Of a DNA stretch of 64,000 bases, positions 26,598 through 37,660 are shown piece after piece. Position numbers and translations under genes: made by a program. Location: contig NZ_FMDM01000006.1 of NCBI RefSeq assembly GCF_900090105.1, forward strand, positions 62,001 to 126,000, read 5' to 3'. Positions within the stretch are counted from its first letter, which is position 1. Every line of letters starts with the position of its first letter. The stretch is from Micromonospora humi. GTDB taxonomy: Bacteria > Actinomycetota > Actinomycetes > Mycobacteriales > Micromonosporaceae. Below the pieces are notes generated by a model. It had not been told where the DNA came from and searched no databases. It saw nothing but the letters and a program-made list of their open reading frames with translations.

Positions 26598-27368
26598 TCA
26601 GGGCGCCGTGTAGGTGACTGTCACCTGCTGGTAGCCGAGGGAGCGCAGCAGCCCCTCCAGCATCTTGCGGGTGTTCTCCTGGGCACGGGCGGTGAGCCCG
26701 CTGTCCCGGGCGGCCGAGGTGATCCGGTCCTCGGCCAGCTTGTAGATCTGCTGCTGCCGGTTGGGGTCGCCGGCCACCAGGTCGTTCAGCCGGTTGATCA
26801 GGCCCCGCTCCTCGGCGAAGACGTAGCTCTTGTCCATGTCCAGGTCGGTCTCGCCGAGCTGCGGCGCGGGCAGCTTGATCTCGACGGACTTGCCGTCCTC
26901 GGAGACCACCACGGCCCCGTCACCGATCTTCGCGAAGTCGACGTACGCCTCGACCCGGCCCGCCCCGACGAAGAGGGTGCGCTCGTTGAGCAGGAAGTCG
27001 GGCACGTTGCGCCGGTCCTTCTGCACGTCGACCACCACCTGGAAGTTGCCCTCCGCCGCCACGTAGCGGCTGAGGTCGCGGATCGACTTGAGCAGCGGCG
27101 GCTGGCTGCGGTCGGTCTGTTCCTTGGCGAACGGGTTGCGGAAGTCGGGCAGCCAGCCGGTCGCCTGCACGCCGAGCAGCACCACCACCGCCAGCGCGGC
27201 GGCGCCGAGCACCCAGAGCAGGCCGCGGGCCGGGCCACCGCCGCCGGTCGGCGCGGGAACGCCGGGGACCGGGTCGGGCTGGTATTCCGCCCGGTCGTGC
27301 AGGGACTCGCTGGTCGGGTATTCCGGGAACTCCCTGGTGGGCTGCTGGGTGTCACCGTCGCGGGCCAT
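26598..27368 (-). CDS. DUF4230 domain membrane protein
   Basis: The 256-residue protein has a cytoplasmic N-terminus, one membrane helix (about residues 55-75) and a DUF4230 extracytoplasmic domain with the conserved ALRDLS-type start (SIRDLSRYVAAEGNFQVVVDVQ) and FVGAGRVEAYVDF. The DUF4230 family is of unknown function. The start at 27368 was chosen because the upstream frame adds an implausible short extension. Confidence 0.85.
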   Translation of the reverse strand: MARDGDTQQPTREFPEYPTSESLHDRAEYQPDPVPGVPAPTGGGGPARGLLWVLGAAALAVVVLLGVQATGWLPDFRNPFAKEQTDRSQPPLLKSIRDLSRYVAAEGNFQVVVDVQKDRRNVPDFLLNERTLFVGAGRVEAYVDFAKIGDGAVVVSEDGKSVEIKLPAPQLGETDLDMDKSYVFAEERGLINRLNDLVAGDPNRQQQIYKLAEDRITSAARDSGLTARAQENTRKMLEGLLRSLGYQQVTVTYTAP

Positions 27369-27467
27369 CGCCCTCACCGTCCTCGTCCGACACATCGACT
27401 GACAATGACGGTACGGGCACCGTGCGACACTCGCTCGCCGAGTGCCACGATCGAGTGAAAGACCAGG

Positions 27468-28628
27468 TCAGGCGAATGCGGAGAGCCCGGTCAGCCGCTG
27501 CCCGATGACGAGCTGGTGGATTTCCGAGGTGCCCTCGTAGGTGAGCACGCTCTCCAGGTTGTTGGCGTGCCGCATCACCGGATAGTCACCGGAGACGCCG
27601 TTCGCGCCGAGGATGGTGCGGCACTGCCGGGCGATGGCGAGCGCCTCCCGCACGTTGTTCAGCTTGCCCACGCTCACCTGCTCGGGGCGCAGCGTCCCGG
27701 CGTCGGCGAGCCGGCCCAGGTGCAGCGCCAGCAGCAGCCCCTTGTTCCACTCCACCGCCATGTCGGCGAGCTTCGCCTGGGTGAGCTGGAAGCCGGCCAG
27801 TGGCCGGCCGAACTGGGTGCGGGTGGTCGCGTACTCCAGGGCGGTCTCCAGGCAGTCGCGGGCCGCGCCGAGCGCGCCCCAGACGATGCCGTGCCGGGCC
27901 TCGGTCAGGCAGCTCAGCGGCGCCTTCAGGCCGACCGCCTCGGGCAGCTGCGCGTCCGCCGGCAGCCGCACGTCGTCGAGCGCGATCTCGCCGGTCAGTG
28001 AGGCACGGAGGGACATCTTGCGCCGGATCTCCCGCGCCGTCACACCCGGCGTGTCCATGGGTACGGCGAAACCGCGCACGCCGGAGTCGGTGCGGGCCCA
28101 GATCACCGCGACGTCGGCGATCGGCGCGTTGGTGATCCACATCTTGCCGCCGGTGAGGATCCAGTCGTCGCCGTCGCGGCGGGCCCGGGTGGCCATCGAC
28201 GCCGGGTCGGAGCCGTGGTCCGGCTCGGTCAGCCCGAAGCAGCCGATCGCGTCGCCGGTCGCCATCGCCGGCAGCCACCGCTGCTTCTGCTCCTCGCTGC
28301 CGAAGCGCCAGATCGCGTACATGGCGAGCGAGCCCTGCACCGAGACCAGCGAGCGGACGCCGGAGTCGCCGGCCTCCAGCTCCAGGCAGGCCAGCCCGTA
28401 CGCGACGGCGGACGCCCCGGCGCAGCCGTAACCGGTCAGGTGCATGCCGAGCAGACCCAGCTTGCCGAACTCGCGGGCCAGCTCGCGGGCCGGCACCTCG
28501 CCGTCCTCGTACCAGCCGGCGACGTGCGGACGGACCCGGTCGGTGACGAGCTGGCGCACGACGGCACGGATCTGGCGCTCCTCCTCGCTCAGCGACGCGT
28601 CGAGGTCGAGCAGGTCGAGAGGAGTCAT
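27468..28628 (-). CDS. Acyl-CoA dehydrogenase (glutaryl-CoA dehydrogenase-like)
   Basis: The 386-residue flavoenzyme has the acyl-CoA dehydrogenase fold with CFGLTEPDHGSDPASM (flavin site), WITNAPIADV, REALAIARQCRTILGANG and a catalytic Glu in LTYEGTSEIHQLVIG. This set resembles glutaryl-CoA dehydrogenase-type enzymes in actinobacteria. It oxidises an acyl-CoA in the cytoplasm; the exact acyl group is not certain. It starts at ATG 28628. Confidence 0.9.
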   Translation of the reverse strand: MTPLDLLDLDASLSEEERQIRAVVRQLVTDRVRPHVAGWYEDGEVPARELAREFGKLGLLGMHLTGYGCAGASAVAYGLACLELEAGDSGVRSLVSVQGSLAMYAIWRFGSEEQKQRWLPAMATGDAIGCFGLTEPDHGSDPASMATRARRDGDDWILTGGKMWITNAPIADVAVIWARTDSGVRGFAVPMDTPGVTAREIRRKMSLRASLTGEIALDDVRLPADAQLPEAVGLKAPLSCLTEARHGIVWGALGAARDCLETALEYATTRTQFGRPLAGFQLTQAKLADMAVEWNKGLLLALHLGRLADAGTLRPEQVSVGKLNNVREALAIARQCRTILGANGVSGDYPVMRHANNLESVLTYEGTSEIHQLVIGQRLTGLSAFA

Positions 28629-28659
28629 GGCGTCACCTTAACCAAGACTCAGGAGGTCG

Positions 28660-28965
28660 TCACTCGCCCTGTTCGCCGAGGACCAGCACCCGGGCGTGGA
28701 TCTGGTTGCGCTGCTGGAGCGCGGCGCGTAGCGCCCGGTGCAGGCCGTCCTCCAGGTAGAGGCCGCCGTTCCACTGCACCACGTGCGGGAAGAGGTCGCC
28801 GTAGAAGGTGGAGTCCTCCGCGAGCAGCTTGTCCAGCGCCAGTTCCCGCTTGGTGGTGATGAGCTCGGCCAGCCGCAGCGGGCGCGGTGGGATCTCGGCC
28901 CACTGCTTCAGCGTGTAGTTGTGCTCCGGGTAGGGACGCCCGTCCCGGACCGCCCTGAAGATCAC
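28660..28965 (-). CDS. Conserved hypothetical protein with ParB-like stretch
   Basis: The 101-residue protein starts with GTG (MIFRAVRDGRPYPEHNYT) and has ELITTKRELALDKL and EDGLHRALRAALQQRN, which look like ParB-nuclease/sulfiredoxin-type motifs (D-G-x-H-R). I recognise it as a widespread actinobacterial family but cannot name its function. Its start lies only 54 bases from the nitroreductase gene. Confidence 0.75.
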   Translation of the reverse strand: MIFRAVRDGRPYPEHNYTLKQWAEIPPRPLRLAELITTKRELALDKLLAEDSTFYGDLFPHVVQWNGGLYLEDGLHRALRAALQQRNQIHARVLVLGEQGE

Positions 28966-29019
28966 GGCGCGTTCTCCTCCCCCAGGCCCGGCTGACGATG
29001 TGGGTGCCAGCCTAGCCGC

Positions 29020-29622
29020 TCAGCTCCACCGCCCCCGCCGCACCACATCATCCACCGGGCGCCGCCCCCGCCGCAGCGACGGTGACCTGTGGTCGACAGC
29101 TCGATAACCGACGGTGACGGCACCGATCGGGTGCAGCTCCGGCGGCACCCCGAACGCGTCCCGGTATTCCCCGATCCGCTGCGGCGGAATGCCGAAGAAG
29201 CAGGCGCCCAGCCCCTCGTCCACCGCGGTGAGCAGCATCAGCAGCGCGGCGAAGCCGGTGTCCACATACCAGTAGGGCACCGGCCAGCGCTCCTCGGCGC
29301 GGTCCGCCCAGCCCTTGTCCGGCTCGGCGTACCGGTCCAGGTAGGCGTCGCGGTTGGCGTGCGGCACCACGATCAGCGGGGCCCGGCGCATCCCGGCCAG
29401 CCAGCGTTCCCGGCCACCGCCCTCCGGCGTGGTGGCCGCCCAGAACCGCTCGCGGTCGGCCGGCTCCTCCAGCACCAGGAAGCCCCAACCCTGCGCGAAC
29501 CCGGCCGAGGGGGCCCGGACCGCGTGCTCCAGCAGCCGGTCCACGGTCTCCGGCGGCACCGGCCGGTCGGGGTCGTAGTTGCGGACCATCCGGCGGCGCC
29601 GGACCACGTCGGCGAACTCCAC
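29020..29622 (-). CDS. Nitroreductase family protein
   Basis: The 200-residue flavoprotein has the nitroreductase pattern: EFADVVRRRRMVRNYDPDRPVPPE (N-terminal Arg/Ser region), RAPSAGFAQGWGF and GLGACFFGIPPQRIGEYRDAFGVPP. It binds FMN and reduces an unknown substrate with NAD(P)H. The GTG at 29622 overlaps the upstream epimerase stop region (TGA at 29627-29625) so coupled translation is plausible. Confidence 0.87.
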   Translation of the reverse strand: MEFADVVRRRRMVRNYDPDRPVPPETVDRLLEHAVRAPSAGFAQGWGFLVLEEPADRERFWAATTPEGGGRERWLAGMRRAPLIVVPHANRDAYLDRYAEPDKGWADRAEERWPVPYWYVDTGFAALLMLLTAVDEGLGACFFGIPPQRIGEYRDAFGVPPELHPIGAVTVGYRAVDHRSPSLRRGRRPVDDVVRRGRWS

Positions 29623-29624
29623 GC

Positions 29625-30551
29625 TCAGGCCTCCGGCCGGACGCCCCAGGCGCCGCGCCAGGTCTGCCCCGGGTCGAGCGTGATCAGGTCCTTGCCGGAG
29701 CGGAACGCGTCCGGCGGGCAGGTCATCGGCTCCACCGCGACCGAGCGGCGGTGCCGCTCCCCGCCGAGCGTGTCCCCGGTGAACACCTGCCACCAGCCGA
29801 ACTCGCGGTCGGCCCAGATCCGCAACCCGGACGCGCCGTCCGGCGCGCCGAGCGTCACCGCCGAACCGCCGTCGGTGTCCCGCGCCACGTCACCGAAGGC
29901 CAGGTCGAGCACCAGGTCACCGATCGGGCGGGGCGCGGTGAAGTCGTATTCCGTGCCGCTCACCTCGGTCGCCGCCACCGGCAGCAGCCGACCGTCGGTC
30001 AGCACCCGGTTGCGGCCCGGCACCCGCAGCAGCAGGTCGTCCACCGCGACCTTGGGGAGCTGGAAGTAGGGGTGCACGGAGAAGCCGAACGGCGCCGGCT
30101 CGCCGGCCAGGTTCGTCACCTCGTGCTCGGCGCGCAGGCCGTCCGGGCCGACGCTCCACCGGCTGCGCAGCCGCAACGACCACGGATAGCCGGGGGTGGG
30201 CGGCAGGTCGTAGCCGATCGTGACGCTCGCCGGCGACTGCTCGACCAGCTCCCACCGGACCCAGTTGACCAGGCCGTGCAGGGCGTTGTGCCGCTCCGGC
30301 TCGGTCAGGTCGAGCTGGAGGGAACGGTCCCCGAACGTGTACTGGCCGTCCCGGATCCGGTTCGGCCAGGGCGCCAGCACGTGCCCGGCCGAGCCCGGGC
30401 TCAGCTCGTCCTCGGCGTACCCGTCGAGGTAGTCCACGCCGTCGTGCCGGTAGGCCCGCAGCCCGCCGCCGACCTCCACCACGACGGCCTGGTGGCCGTC
30501 GGCGGAGATGGTCCACTGTGTACCCGAGGGTGCGTGCACGTCTTTCCCCAT
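29625..30551 (-). CDS. Aldose 1-epimerase family protein
   Basis: The 308-residue beta-sandwich enzyme has conserved APWPNRIRDGQYTFG, ERHNALHGLVNWVRW (His catalytic pair) and FSVHPYF, which match galactose mutarotase-like epimerases. It interconverts sugar anomers in the cytoplasm. It heads a short same-strand pair with the nitroreductase. Confidence 0.9.
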   Translation of the reverse strand: MGKDVHAPSGTQWTISADGHQAVVVEVGGGLRAYRHDGVDYLDGYAEDELSPGSAGHVLAPWPNRIRDGQYTFGDRSLQLDLTEPERHNALHGLVNWVRWELVEQSPASVTIGYDLPPTPGYPWSLRLRSRWSVGPDGLRAEHEVTNLAGEPAPFGFSVHPYFQLPKVAVDDLLLRVPGRNRVLTDGRLLPVAATEVSGTEYDFTAPRPIGDLVLDLAFGDVARDTDGGSAVTLGAPDGASGLRIWADREFGWWQVFTGDTLGGERHRRSVAVEPMTCPPDAFRSGKDLITLDPGQTWRGAWGVRPEA

Positions 30552-30566
30552 TCGGCGACCCTACCG

Positions 30567-31859
30567 TCAGCGACGCTCCTCGGCGGGGGTGGAGGCGCGA
30601 TATCGGATCAGCGCGGGGAACGCCACCACCAGCAGCGTCGCCAGCACGGCGGCGGCGATGCCACCGCCCACCATGGCGACGCCGGTGCCGAACCCGGCGG
30701 CCGTCGCGCCGGCCCGCAGGTCACCCAGGCGGGGGCCGCCGGCCACCACCACCGTGTTCACGCCCTGCAGCCGGCCACGCATCCGGTCCGGCGCGTAGAC
30801 CAGCAGCATCGACTGCCGCAGGGTGGCGCTGACCAGGTCTGCGGCGCCGGCCACCCCGAGCAGCAGCACCGCCAGCCAGAGTTGGCCGGCCAGCCCGGCG
30901 AGCGCGATCGCCACACCCCACCCGACCACCGCCACGGCCAGCGCCAGCCCCTGCCGACGGACCCGGCCGATCCAGCCGGAGGTGAGACCGCCCAGCATCG
31001 CGCCGATCGCGATCGAGCTGTAGAGCCAGCCGACCGCCGCGCCGCCGCCGAAGCGCTCCTGCGCCAGCTCGGGGAAGAGCGCCCTCGGCATGGCCAGGAT
31101 CATCGCGATCAGGTCGATGGCGAAGGAGAGCAGCAGCACCGGCGTGGTGGCCAGATAGCGGAAGCCGTCGACGATGCTGCCCAGCCCGGCCCTGCGGACA
31201 CCGCCGCCCGGGTCCGGCTCGGGCGGCATCGCCGGCAGCCGCAGCGTGGCCCAGAGCGAGACGGTGAACAGCAGCGCGTCCAGCCCGTACGCGACGGGCA
31301 GCGCCGCGTCGACACGCCAGGTGGCGAAGATCAGCCCGGCGGCCAGCGGGCCGAAGACGGCTGCGGCGGTGAACGTGGTGTAGTTCAGCGTGGTGGCCGC
31401 CGGCACCAGCTCGGCCGGCACCAGCCGGGGCAGGATCGCGCTGCGGGCCGGTGAGGTGATCGCGAACGCCACCGCCTGCACGCCGACCAGCAGCAGGAGG
31501 AGCACCGGGCTGCGCGCCCCGGCCAGCGACTGCACCAGCAGCCCGAGCGTCGCGGCCCAGAGCAGCGTGCCGGCCGCGAGCAGCACCCGACGCCGGTCCC
31601 GGGCGTCGGCGACCGCGCCGCCCCAGAGCCCGAAGACCAGCAGCGGCACGAACCCGGCGACGCCGAGCAGCCCGACCCAGAACGAGCCGCCGGTGAGGTC
31701 GAACATCTCCACCGGCACCGCCACCGCGGTGAACTGGAAGCCGAACATCGCCACCGCGTTGCCGAGCCACACCCGCCGGTACGCGGGCACGCCGAGCGGG
31801 CGCAGGTCGATCGCCCAGCGGCGGGGTCCACCCGGCCGGGCCTGCTTGAGCTGGGTCAC
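30567..31859 (-). CDS. MFS transporter, 12-TM type
   Basis: The 430-residue permease starts GTG at 31859, overlapping the pdxH stop by GTGA. It has about 11-12 membrane helices with the MFS motif [12 protein letters not shown] between helices 2 and 3. The family resembles the enterobactin-exporter (EntS-like) MFS group. The substrate is unknown. A low-GC-free, acidic loop is absent. Confidence 0.88.
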   Translation of the reverse strand: MTQLKQARPGGPRRWAIDLRPLGVPAYRRVWLGNAVAMFGFQFTAVAVPVEMFDLTGGSFWVGLLGVAGFVPLLVFGLWGGAVADARDRRRVLLAAGTLLWAATLGLLVQSLAGARSPVLLLLLVGVQAVAFAITSPARSAILPRLVPAELVPAATTLNYTTFTAAAVFGPLAAGLIFATWRVDAALPVAYGLDALLFTVSLWATLRLPAMPPEPDPGGGVRRAGLGSIVDGFRYLATTPVLLLSFAIDLIAMILAMPRALFPELAQERFGGGAAVGWLYSSIAIGAMLGGLTSGWIGRVRRQGLALAVAVVGWGVAIALAGLAGQLWLAVLLLGVAGAADLVSATLRQSMLLVYAPDRMRGRLQGVNTVVVAGGPRLGDLRAGATAAGFGTGVAMVGGGIAAAVLATLLVVAFPALIRYRASTPAEERR

Positions 31860-32515
31860 GGCGCGAGCCGCTCGACGACCCAGACGCCGCTCTCCGCCAG
31901 TCGGAACCGCAGCCGGTCGTGCAGCCGGCCGGCCCGACCCTGCCAGAACTCCACCGTCTCCGGGCGGACCCGGAACCCGCCCCAGTGCGGCGGCGCCGGG
32001 ATCTGCTCGACGGCGGCGAAGCGCTCCGCCGCCGCCCGGTACTCCGCGTCCAGCGCGGCCCGGTCCGGCACCACCGCGGACTGGGTGCTGGCCCATGCCC
32101 CGAGCTGCGAGCCGCGCGGCCGGACCGCGAAGTAGGACTCGGTCTCGGCCCGGGTGACCCGCTCCACCCGGCCGGTGACGGTCACCTGCCGCTGCATCGG
32201 GAACCAGGGGAAGACCAGGCTGGCCCACGGGTTGGCGGTCAGCTCGGCGCCCTTGCGCGACAGGTGGTTGGTGTAGAGGACGAAGCCCTCCGCGTCGTAG
32301 CCCTTGAGCAGCACGGTGCGGCCGCTGGGTCGCCCCTGCGCGTCGGCGGTGCCGAGCACCATCGCGTTCGGCTCGGGCAGCGGGTGGGCCACCGCGTCGG
32401 CGAACCAGCGGGCGAACTGGGTGTGCCAGTCCGCGGCCAGGTCCGATTCGGTCAGGCCCAGGTCGGCGTCGTACTCGTTACGCATGCCGGCCGGGGCGGG
32501 TGTGTCGCCTGTCAC
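31856..32515 (-). CDS. pdxH: Pyridoxamine 5'-phosphate oxidase
   Basis: The 219-residue flavoenzyme oxidises PNP or PMP to PLP. Hallmarks are [68 protein letters not shown] and the C-terminal [14 protein letters not shown]. The GTG at 32515 is preceded by GAGGAACGG. It is divergent from citrate synthase 2, an arrangement seen in other actinobacteria, and its PLP is the cofactor of nearby SerC. Confidence 0.93.
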   Translation of the reverse strand: MTGDTPAPAGMRNEYDADLGLTESDLAADWHTQFARWFADAVAHPLPEPNAMVLGTADAQGRPSGRTVLLKGYDAEGFVLYTNHLSRKGAELTANPWASLVFPWFPMQRQVTVTGRVERVTRAETESYFAVRPRGSQLGAWASTQSAVVPDRAALDAEYRAAAERFAAVEQIPAPPHWGGFRVRPETVEFWQGRAGRLHDRLRFRLAESGVWVVERLAP

Positions 32516-32757
32516 TCTCGCCGTTCCTCTCCCGGGCTCGCCCGCGTCCCCCGACGCTGGCCAGGCCCCGCCGCCCAGTCTTCTCCTACCCGCACCGGCG
32601 TCCACCGGCGGGGATGTCGCGTGGCGCACAGTGGCTGCGGGTCGCGCACGTGGTTACTCACCGGGCAAGATGTCACGAACCACATCCCGAGGGTCGCCTG
32701 AGCTGCGGAGCCGGATCGGCCCGACCGGGCGCACCGAGCCGGAAGCCAGGAGACGAC

Positions 32758-33864
32758 ATGTCCGATTTCAAGCCGGGCCTGGAGGGCGTCGTAGCCTTCG
32801 AGACCCAGATCGCCGAACCCGACCGCGCGGGCGGATCGCTGCGCTACCGGGGCGTGGACATCGAGGATCTGATCGGCCAGGTCTCCTTCGGCAACGTCTG
32901 GGCGCTGCTGGTGGACGGCCGGTTCGGCCCGGGCCTGCCGCCGGCCGAGCCGTTCCCGGTGCCGGTGCACTCCGGCGACATCCGGGTCGACGTCCAGTCC
33001 GCGGTCGCCATGCTGGCCCCCTACTGGGGTCTCGACCAGCTCCTCGACATCTCCGACGAGCAGGCCCGCGAGGACCTGGCCCGGGTGTCGGTCACCGCGC
33101 TGTCCTTCGTCGCCCAGTCGGCCCGCGGGCTGGGCCTGCCGGCGGTGCCGCAGAAGGAGATCGACAAGGCGGAGACCATCGTCGAGCGGTTCATGAAGCG
33201 CTGGCGCGGCGAGCCCGACCCGCGGCACGTCAAGGCCGTCGACGCCTACTTCATCTCGGCCGCCGAGCACGGCCTGAACGCCTCCACCTTCACCGCCCGG
33301 ATCGTCGCCTCCACCGGCGCGGACGCCGCGGCCTGCATCTCCTCCGGCATCGGCGCCCTCTCCGGCCCACTGCACGGCGGCGCACCGTCCCGGGTGCTCA
33401 GCATGCTGGAGGCGGTCGAGCGCAGCGGCGACGCCGAGGGGTACGTCAAGGGCGTCCTCGACCGGGGCGAGCGGCTGATGGGCTTCGGCCACCGGGTCTA
33501 CCGGGCCGAGGACCCGCGTGCCCGCGTGCTCCGGCGCACCGCCAAGGAGCTGGGCGCGCCGCGCTTCGAGGTCGCCGAGGCGCTGGAGAAGGCCGCCCTG
33601 GCCGAACTCCAGGCCCGCCGCCCGGACCGCGTGCTCGCCACGAACGTCGAGTTCTGGTCGGCCGTGGTGCTGGACTTCGCCGAGGTGCCGGCGCACATGT
33701 TCACCTCGATGTTCACCTGCGCCCGGATGGGCGGCTGGTCCGCGCACATCCTGGAGCAGAAGAAGCTCCAGCGGCTGGTCCGCCCGTCCGCCACCTACGT
33801 CGGCCCGGGCACCCGCAAGCCGCAGCAGGTCGAGGGCTGGGACGCCATCCCGCACAACGTCTGA
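32758..33864 (+). CDS. citA: Citrate synthase 2
   Basis: The 368-residue enzyme condenses acetyl-CoA and oxaloacetate. Active-site His206 is in GPLHGGAP and His245 in GFGHRVY. The residue matching the usual catalytic Asp (VDFYSG) is Glu298, in NVEFWSAVVLD, as in CitA-like actinobacterial enzymes. The ATG at 32758 is preceded by GGAGACGAC. It is followed by a GGGGCCCC element and serC. Confidence 0.92.
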   Translation: MSDFKPGLEGVVAFETQIAEPDRAGGSLRYRGVDIEDLIGQVSFGNVWALLVDGRFGPGLPPAEPFPVPVHSGDIRVDVQSAVAMLAPYWGLDQLLDISDEQAREDLARVSVTALSFVAQSARGLGLPAVPQKEIDKAETIVERFMKRWRGEPDPRHVKAVDAYFISAAEHGLNASTFTARIVASTGADAAACISSGIGALSGPLHGGAPSRVLSMLEAVERSGDAEGYVKGVLDRGERLMGFGHRVYRAEDPRARVLRRTAKELGAPRFEVAEALEKAALAELQARRPDRVLATNVEFWSAVVLDFAEVPAHMFTSMFTCARMGGWSAHILEQKKLQRLVRPSATYVGPGTRKPQQVEGWDAIPHNV

Positions 33865-35253
<1,389 letters not shown>

Positions 35254-35267
35254 TCACGTCGTGACGC

Positions 35268-35299
35268 TGGGTGGTCGCCGGGGCTCCGGCGGCCACCCA
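35268..35299. terminator. Hairpin terminator after serC
   Basis: A 14-bp stem with one G-T pair (35268-35281 with 35286-35299) and a 4-base loop follows serC. Flanking GATCACG/CGTGATC extends it. Confidence 0.75.
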
Positions 35300-35444
35300 C
35301 CGTGATCGTTGCCGCAGCTCAGTCGCGACATGCCGGGGTGTCGCTCTCCCCACGGCTGGGAAGATGAGCGTACGGTGGTTCGAGACGCCCGGGTGGCCGG
35401 CTCGTGGCGTGTGACGGCCAGCGAAGCGGGACGGAGGCAAGCCG

Positions 35445-36533
35445 ATGCGCCCAGTACGCTTCGTCGCTCTCTCCGAGGACGGCCAGGCCCTGGTGCTCAC
35501 CGACGAGGTGGGCCGCCTGCTCGCGCTGCCCATCGACGAGCGCGTGGCCTCGGTGCTGCACGCCGAGCCGGGCGCGACCCCGCTCGCGGTGGTGCCCGCC
35601 TCCACCGATCCCACGCCGTCACTGTCCCCGCGCGACATCCAGGCCCGGATCCGGTCCGGCGAGTCCGCGGAGGACGTGGCCCGCATCGCCGGCGTCCCGG
35701 TCGACCGGGTGCTGCGCTACGCCGGCCCGGTGCTCCAGGAGCGGGCCATGCTGGCCCAGCACGCCCGCCGCACCCGACTCAAGGGCGCCGAGAAGCCGAC
35801 CCCGCTGGCCGAGGTGGTCAACGGCCGGCTGGCCCAGCACGGCATCGACACCGAGAAGATCTCCTGGGACGCCTACCGCCGCGACGACGGCACCTGGCGG
35901 ATCATCGCCACCTGGCCGTCCGGCAAGGCCACCGCGCAGGCGGTGTGGGATCTCGACAAGTCCCGGCAGAACGTGGTCGCACACGACGACATGGCGCAAT
36001 ACCTGTGCGCCGAGCGTCCCACGCCGATCCTCGGCCAGGAGCCGGCGCCGGAGCGGGGCGGTCACGCGCTGCCCGGCCCGTCGCGCGGCGAGCCGAGCCG
36101 GGGCGGCCACGGCCTGCCGTCCGGGGTCGAGCAGGCCCGCCCGGGGCGGGACCCGATCCGCGCCGGCCGGGACGCGCTGCTCGCCTCGCTGGACCGACCG
36201 CTCGGCGGCACGTCCGGGCGCGGGCTCGACACCCGTTCCCCGGCCGCGCTGGCCGGCTCCGACGCGCCCCGGCAGCGGGCGGTCGCCGGCGGTGCCGCCG
36301 CGCTGCTCGGTGGCGGCCAGGGCTCGGCGTTCGACGACGACTCGGACGCGCCGAAGGAGATCCCGGCCGTGCCCTCGCTGGCGGTGCTCCGACCCCGGCG
36401 CACCGGCAACCCGCCGGCGTCCGGCGGCGCCGGCACCGAGTCGGGCGAGGCCGGCGGCAAGCCGCGCAAGCGGCTGCCGAGCTGGGACGACGTCCTCTTC
36501 GGCAGCGGCCCGGCGGCCCGCGAGTCCTCCTGA
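35445..36533 (+). CDS. sepH: Cell-division protein SepH (DUF3071)
   Basis: The 362-residue protein has the SepH N-terminal domain (MRPVRFVALSEDGQALVLTD) with a helix-turn-helix (SPRDIQARIRSGESAEDVAR), then a long disordered linker. The C-terminus carries the conserved RLPSWDDVLFG motif. SepH binds FtsZ and stabilises its filaments in actinomycetes. It lies downstream of serC with its own ATG after GGACGGAGG. Confidence 0.93.
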   Translation: MRPVRFVALSEDGQALVLTDEVGRLLALPIDERVASVLHAEPGATPLAVVPASTDPTPSLSPRDIQARIRSGESAEDVARIAGVPVDRVLRYAGPVLQERAMLAQHARRTRLKGAEKPTPLAEVVNGRLAQHGIDTEKISWDAYRRDDGTWRIIATWPSGKATAQAVWDLDKSRQNVVAHDDMAQYLCAERPTPILGQEPAPERGGHALPGPSRGEPSRGGHGLPSGVEQARPGRDPIRAGRDALLASLDRPLGGTSGRGLDTRSPAALAGSDAPRQRAVAGGAAALLGGGQGSAFDDDSDAPKEIPAVPSLAVLRPRRTGNPPASGGAGTESGEAGGKPRKRLPSWDDVLFGSGPAARESS

Positions 36534-36601
36534 TCCACCGGTCCACCCTGGCGCACACCTGACGTGAGGCACTCGAAGTGCCCGCGTGCCAGGGTGGACC
36601 C

Positions 36602-37588
36602 ATGGAGTACACGAACCTGGGACGCACCGGCCTGTCGGTGAGCCGGCTCTGCCTCGGCACCATGAACTTCGGGCCGCAGACGAACGAGCCGGACAGCTTC
36701 GCCATCATGGACCGGGCGCTGGAACACGGGATCAACTTCTTCGACACCGCGAACGTCTACGGCTGGAAGCAAGGCGAGGGCATCACCGAACAGATCGTCG
36801 GCCGGTGGTTCGCCCAGGGCGACGGGCGCCGTGACAAGGTCGTGCTGGCCACCAAGGTGTACGGCAAGATGAGTGACTGGCCCAACGATCAGGGCCTGAG
36901 CGCCCGGCACATCATCCGGGCCTGCGAGGACTCGCTGCGCCGCCTCCAGACCGACACCATCGACCTCTACCAGATGCACCACGTCTCCCGGACCACGCCG
37001 TGGGAGGAGATCTGGCAGGCGATGGAGACGCTCGTCGCGCAGGGCAAGGTGCTCTACGTCGGGTCGTCCAACTTCGCCGGCTGGCACATCGCGCAGGCGC
37101 AGGCGGCCGCCGGGAAGCGCAACTTCCTCGGCCTCGTCTCCGAGCAGTCCATCTACAACCTGCTCACCCGGCACGTCGAGCTGGAGGTGATCCCGGCCGC
37201 GCAGCACTACGGGCTGGGCATCATCCCCTGGTCGCCGCTGCACGGCGGGCTGCTCTCCGGGATCATCCGGAAGATGGCCGACGGCAGTGCCGCCCGCGGC
37301 ACGTCCGGCCGCTCGGCCGACGCGCTGGCCGAGCATCGGAACACCATCGAGGCGTACGAGAAGCTCTGCGCCGACCTGGGCCAGGACCCGGCTGATGTGG
37401 CACTGGCCTGGCTGCTCTCCCGGCCCGGGGTGACCGCCCCGATCGTCGGTCCGCGCACCATGGACCAGCTCGACCGCAACCTGGGCGCGCTCGACGTCCA
37501 GCTGGACGAGGCCACCCTGACCCGCCTCGACGAGCTGTTCCCGCCGATCGGCAACGGCGGCCCCGGCCCCGAGGCCTGGGCCTGGTAG
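36602..37588 (+). CDS. Aldo/keto reductase
   Basis: The 328-residue enzyme has the AKR fold and catalytic tetrad: Asp and Tyr in FFDTANVYGWKQG, Lys in VLATKVYGKM and His in YQMHHVS. It belongs to the 'voltage-gated K+ channel beta-like' AKR group that uses NADPH. The start at 36602 gives the standard MEYTNLGRTGLSVSRL N-terminus. Its TAG ends exactly where the GGGGCCCC element begins. Confidence 0.9.
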   Translation: MEYTNLGRTGLSVSRLCLGTMNFGPQTNEPDSFAIMDRALEHGINFFDTANVYGWKQGEGITEQIVGRWFAQGDGRRDKVVLATKVYGKMSDWPNDQGLSARHIIRACEDSLRRLQTDTIDLYQMHHVSRTTPWEEIWQAMETLVAQGKVLYVGSSNFAGWHIAQAQAAAGKRNFLGLVSEQSIYNLLTRHVELEVIPAAQHYGLGIIPWSPLHGGLLSGIIRKMADGSAARGTSGRSADALAEHRNTIEAYEKLCADLGQDPADVALAWLLSRPGVTAPIVGPRTMDQLDRNLGALDVQLDEATLTRLDELFPPIGNGGPGPEAWAW

Positions 37589-37645
37589 GTGTAAGGAGGG
37601 GCCCCCTGTTAACGCCTCAGGTAGAGGAGGGGGCCCCTGTTAACA
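37588..37645. repeat. GTTAA/GGGGCCCC element, copy C
   Basis: GGTGTAAGGAGGGGCCCC then CTGTTAACGCCTCAGGTAG then AGGGGGCCCCTGTTAACA. It starts at the last base of the reductase TAG stop and lies between convergent reductase and ThpR genes. Confidence 0.85.
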
Positions 37646-37660
37646 ACCCGACGGCGGAGT

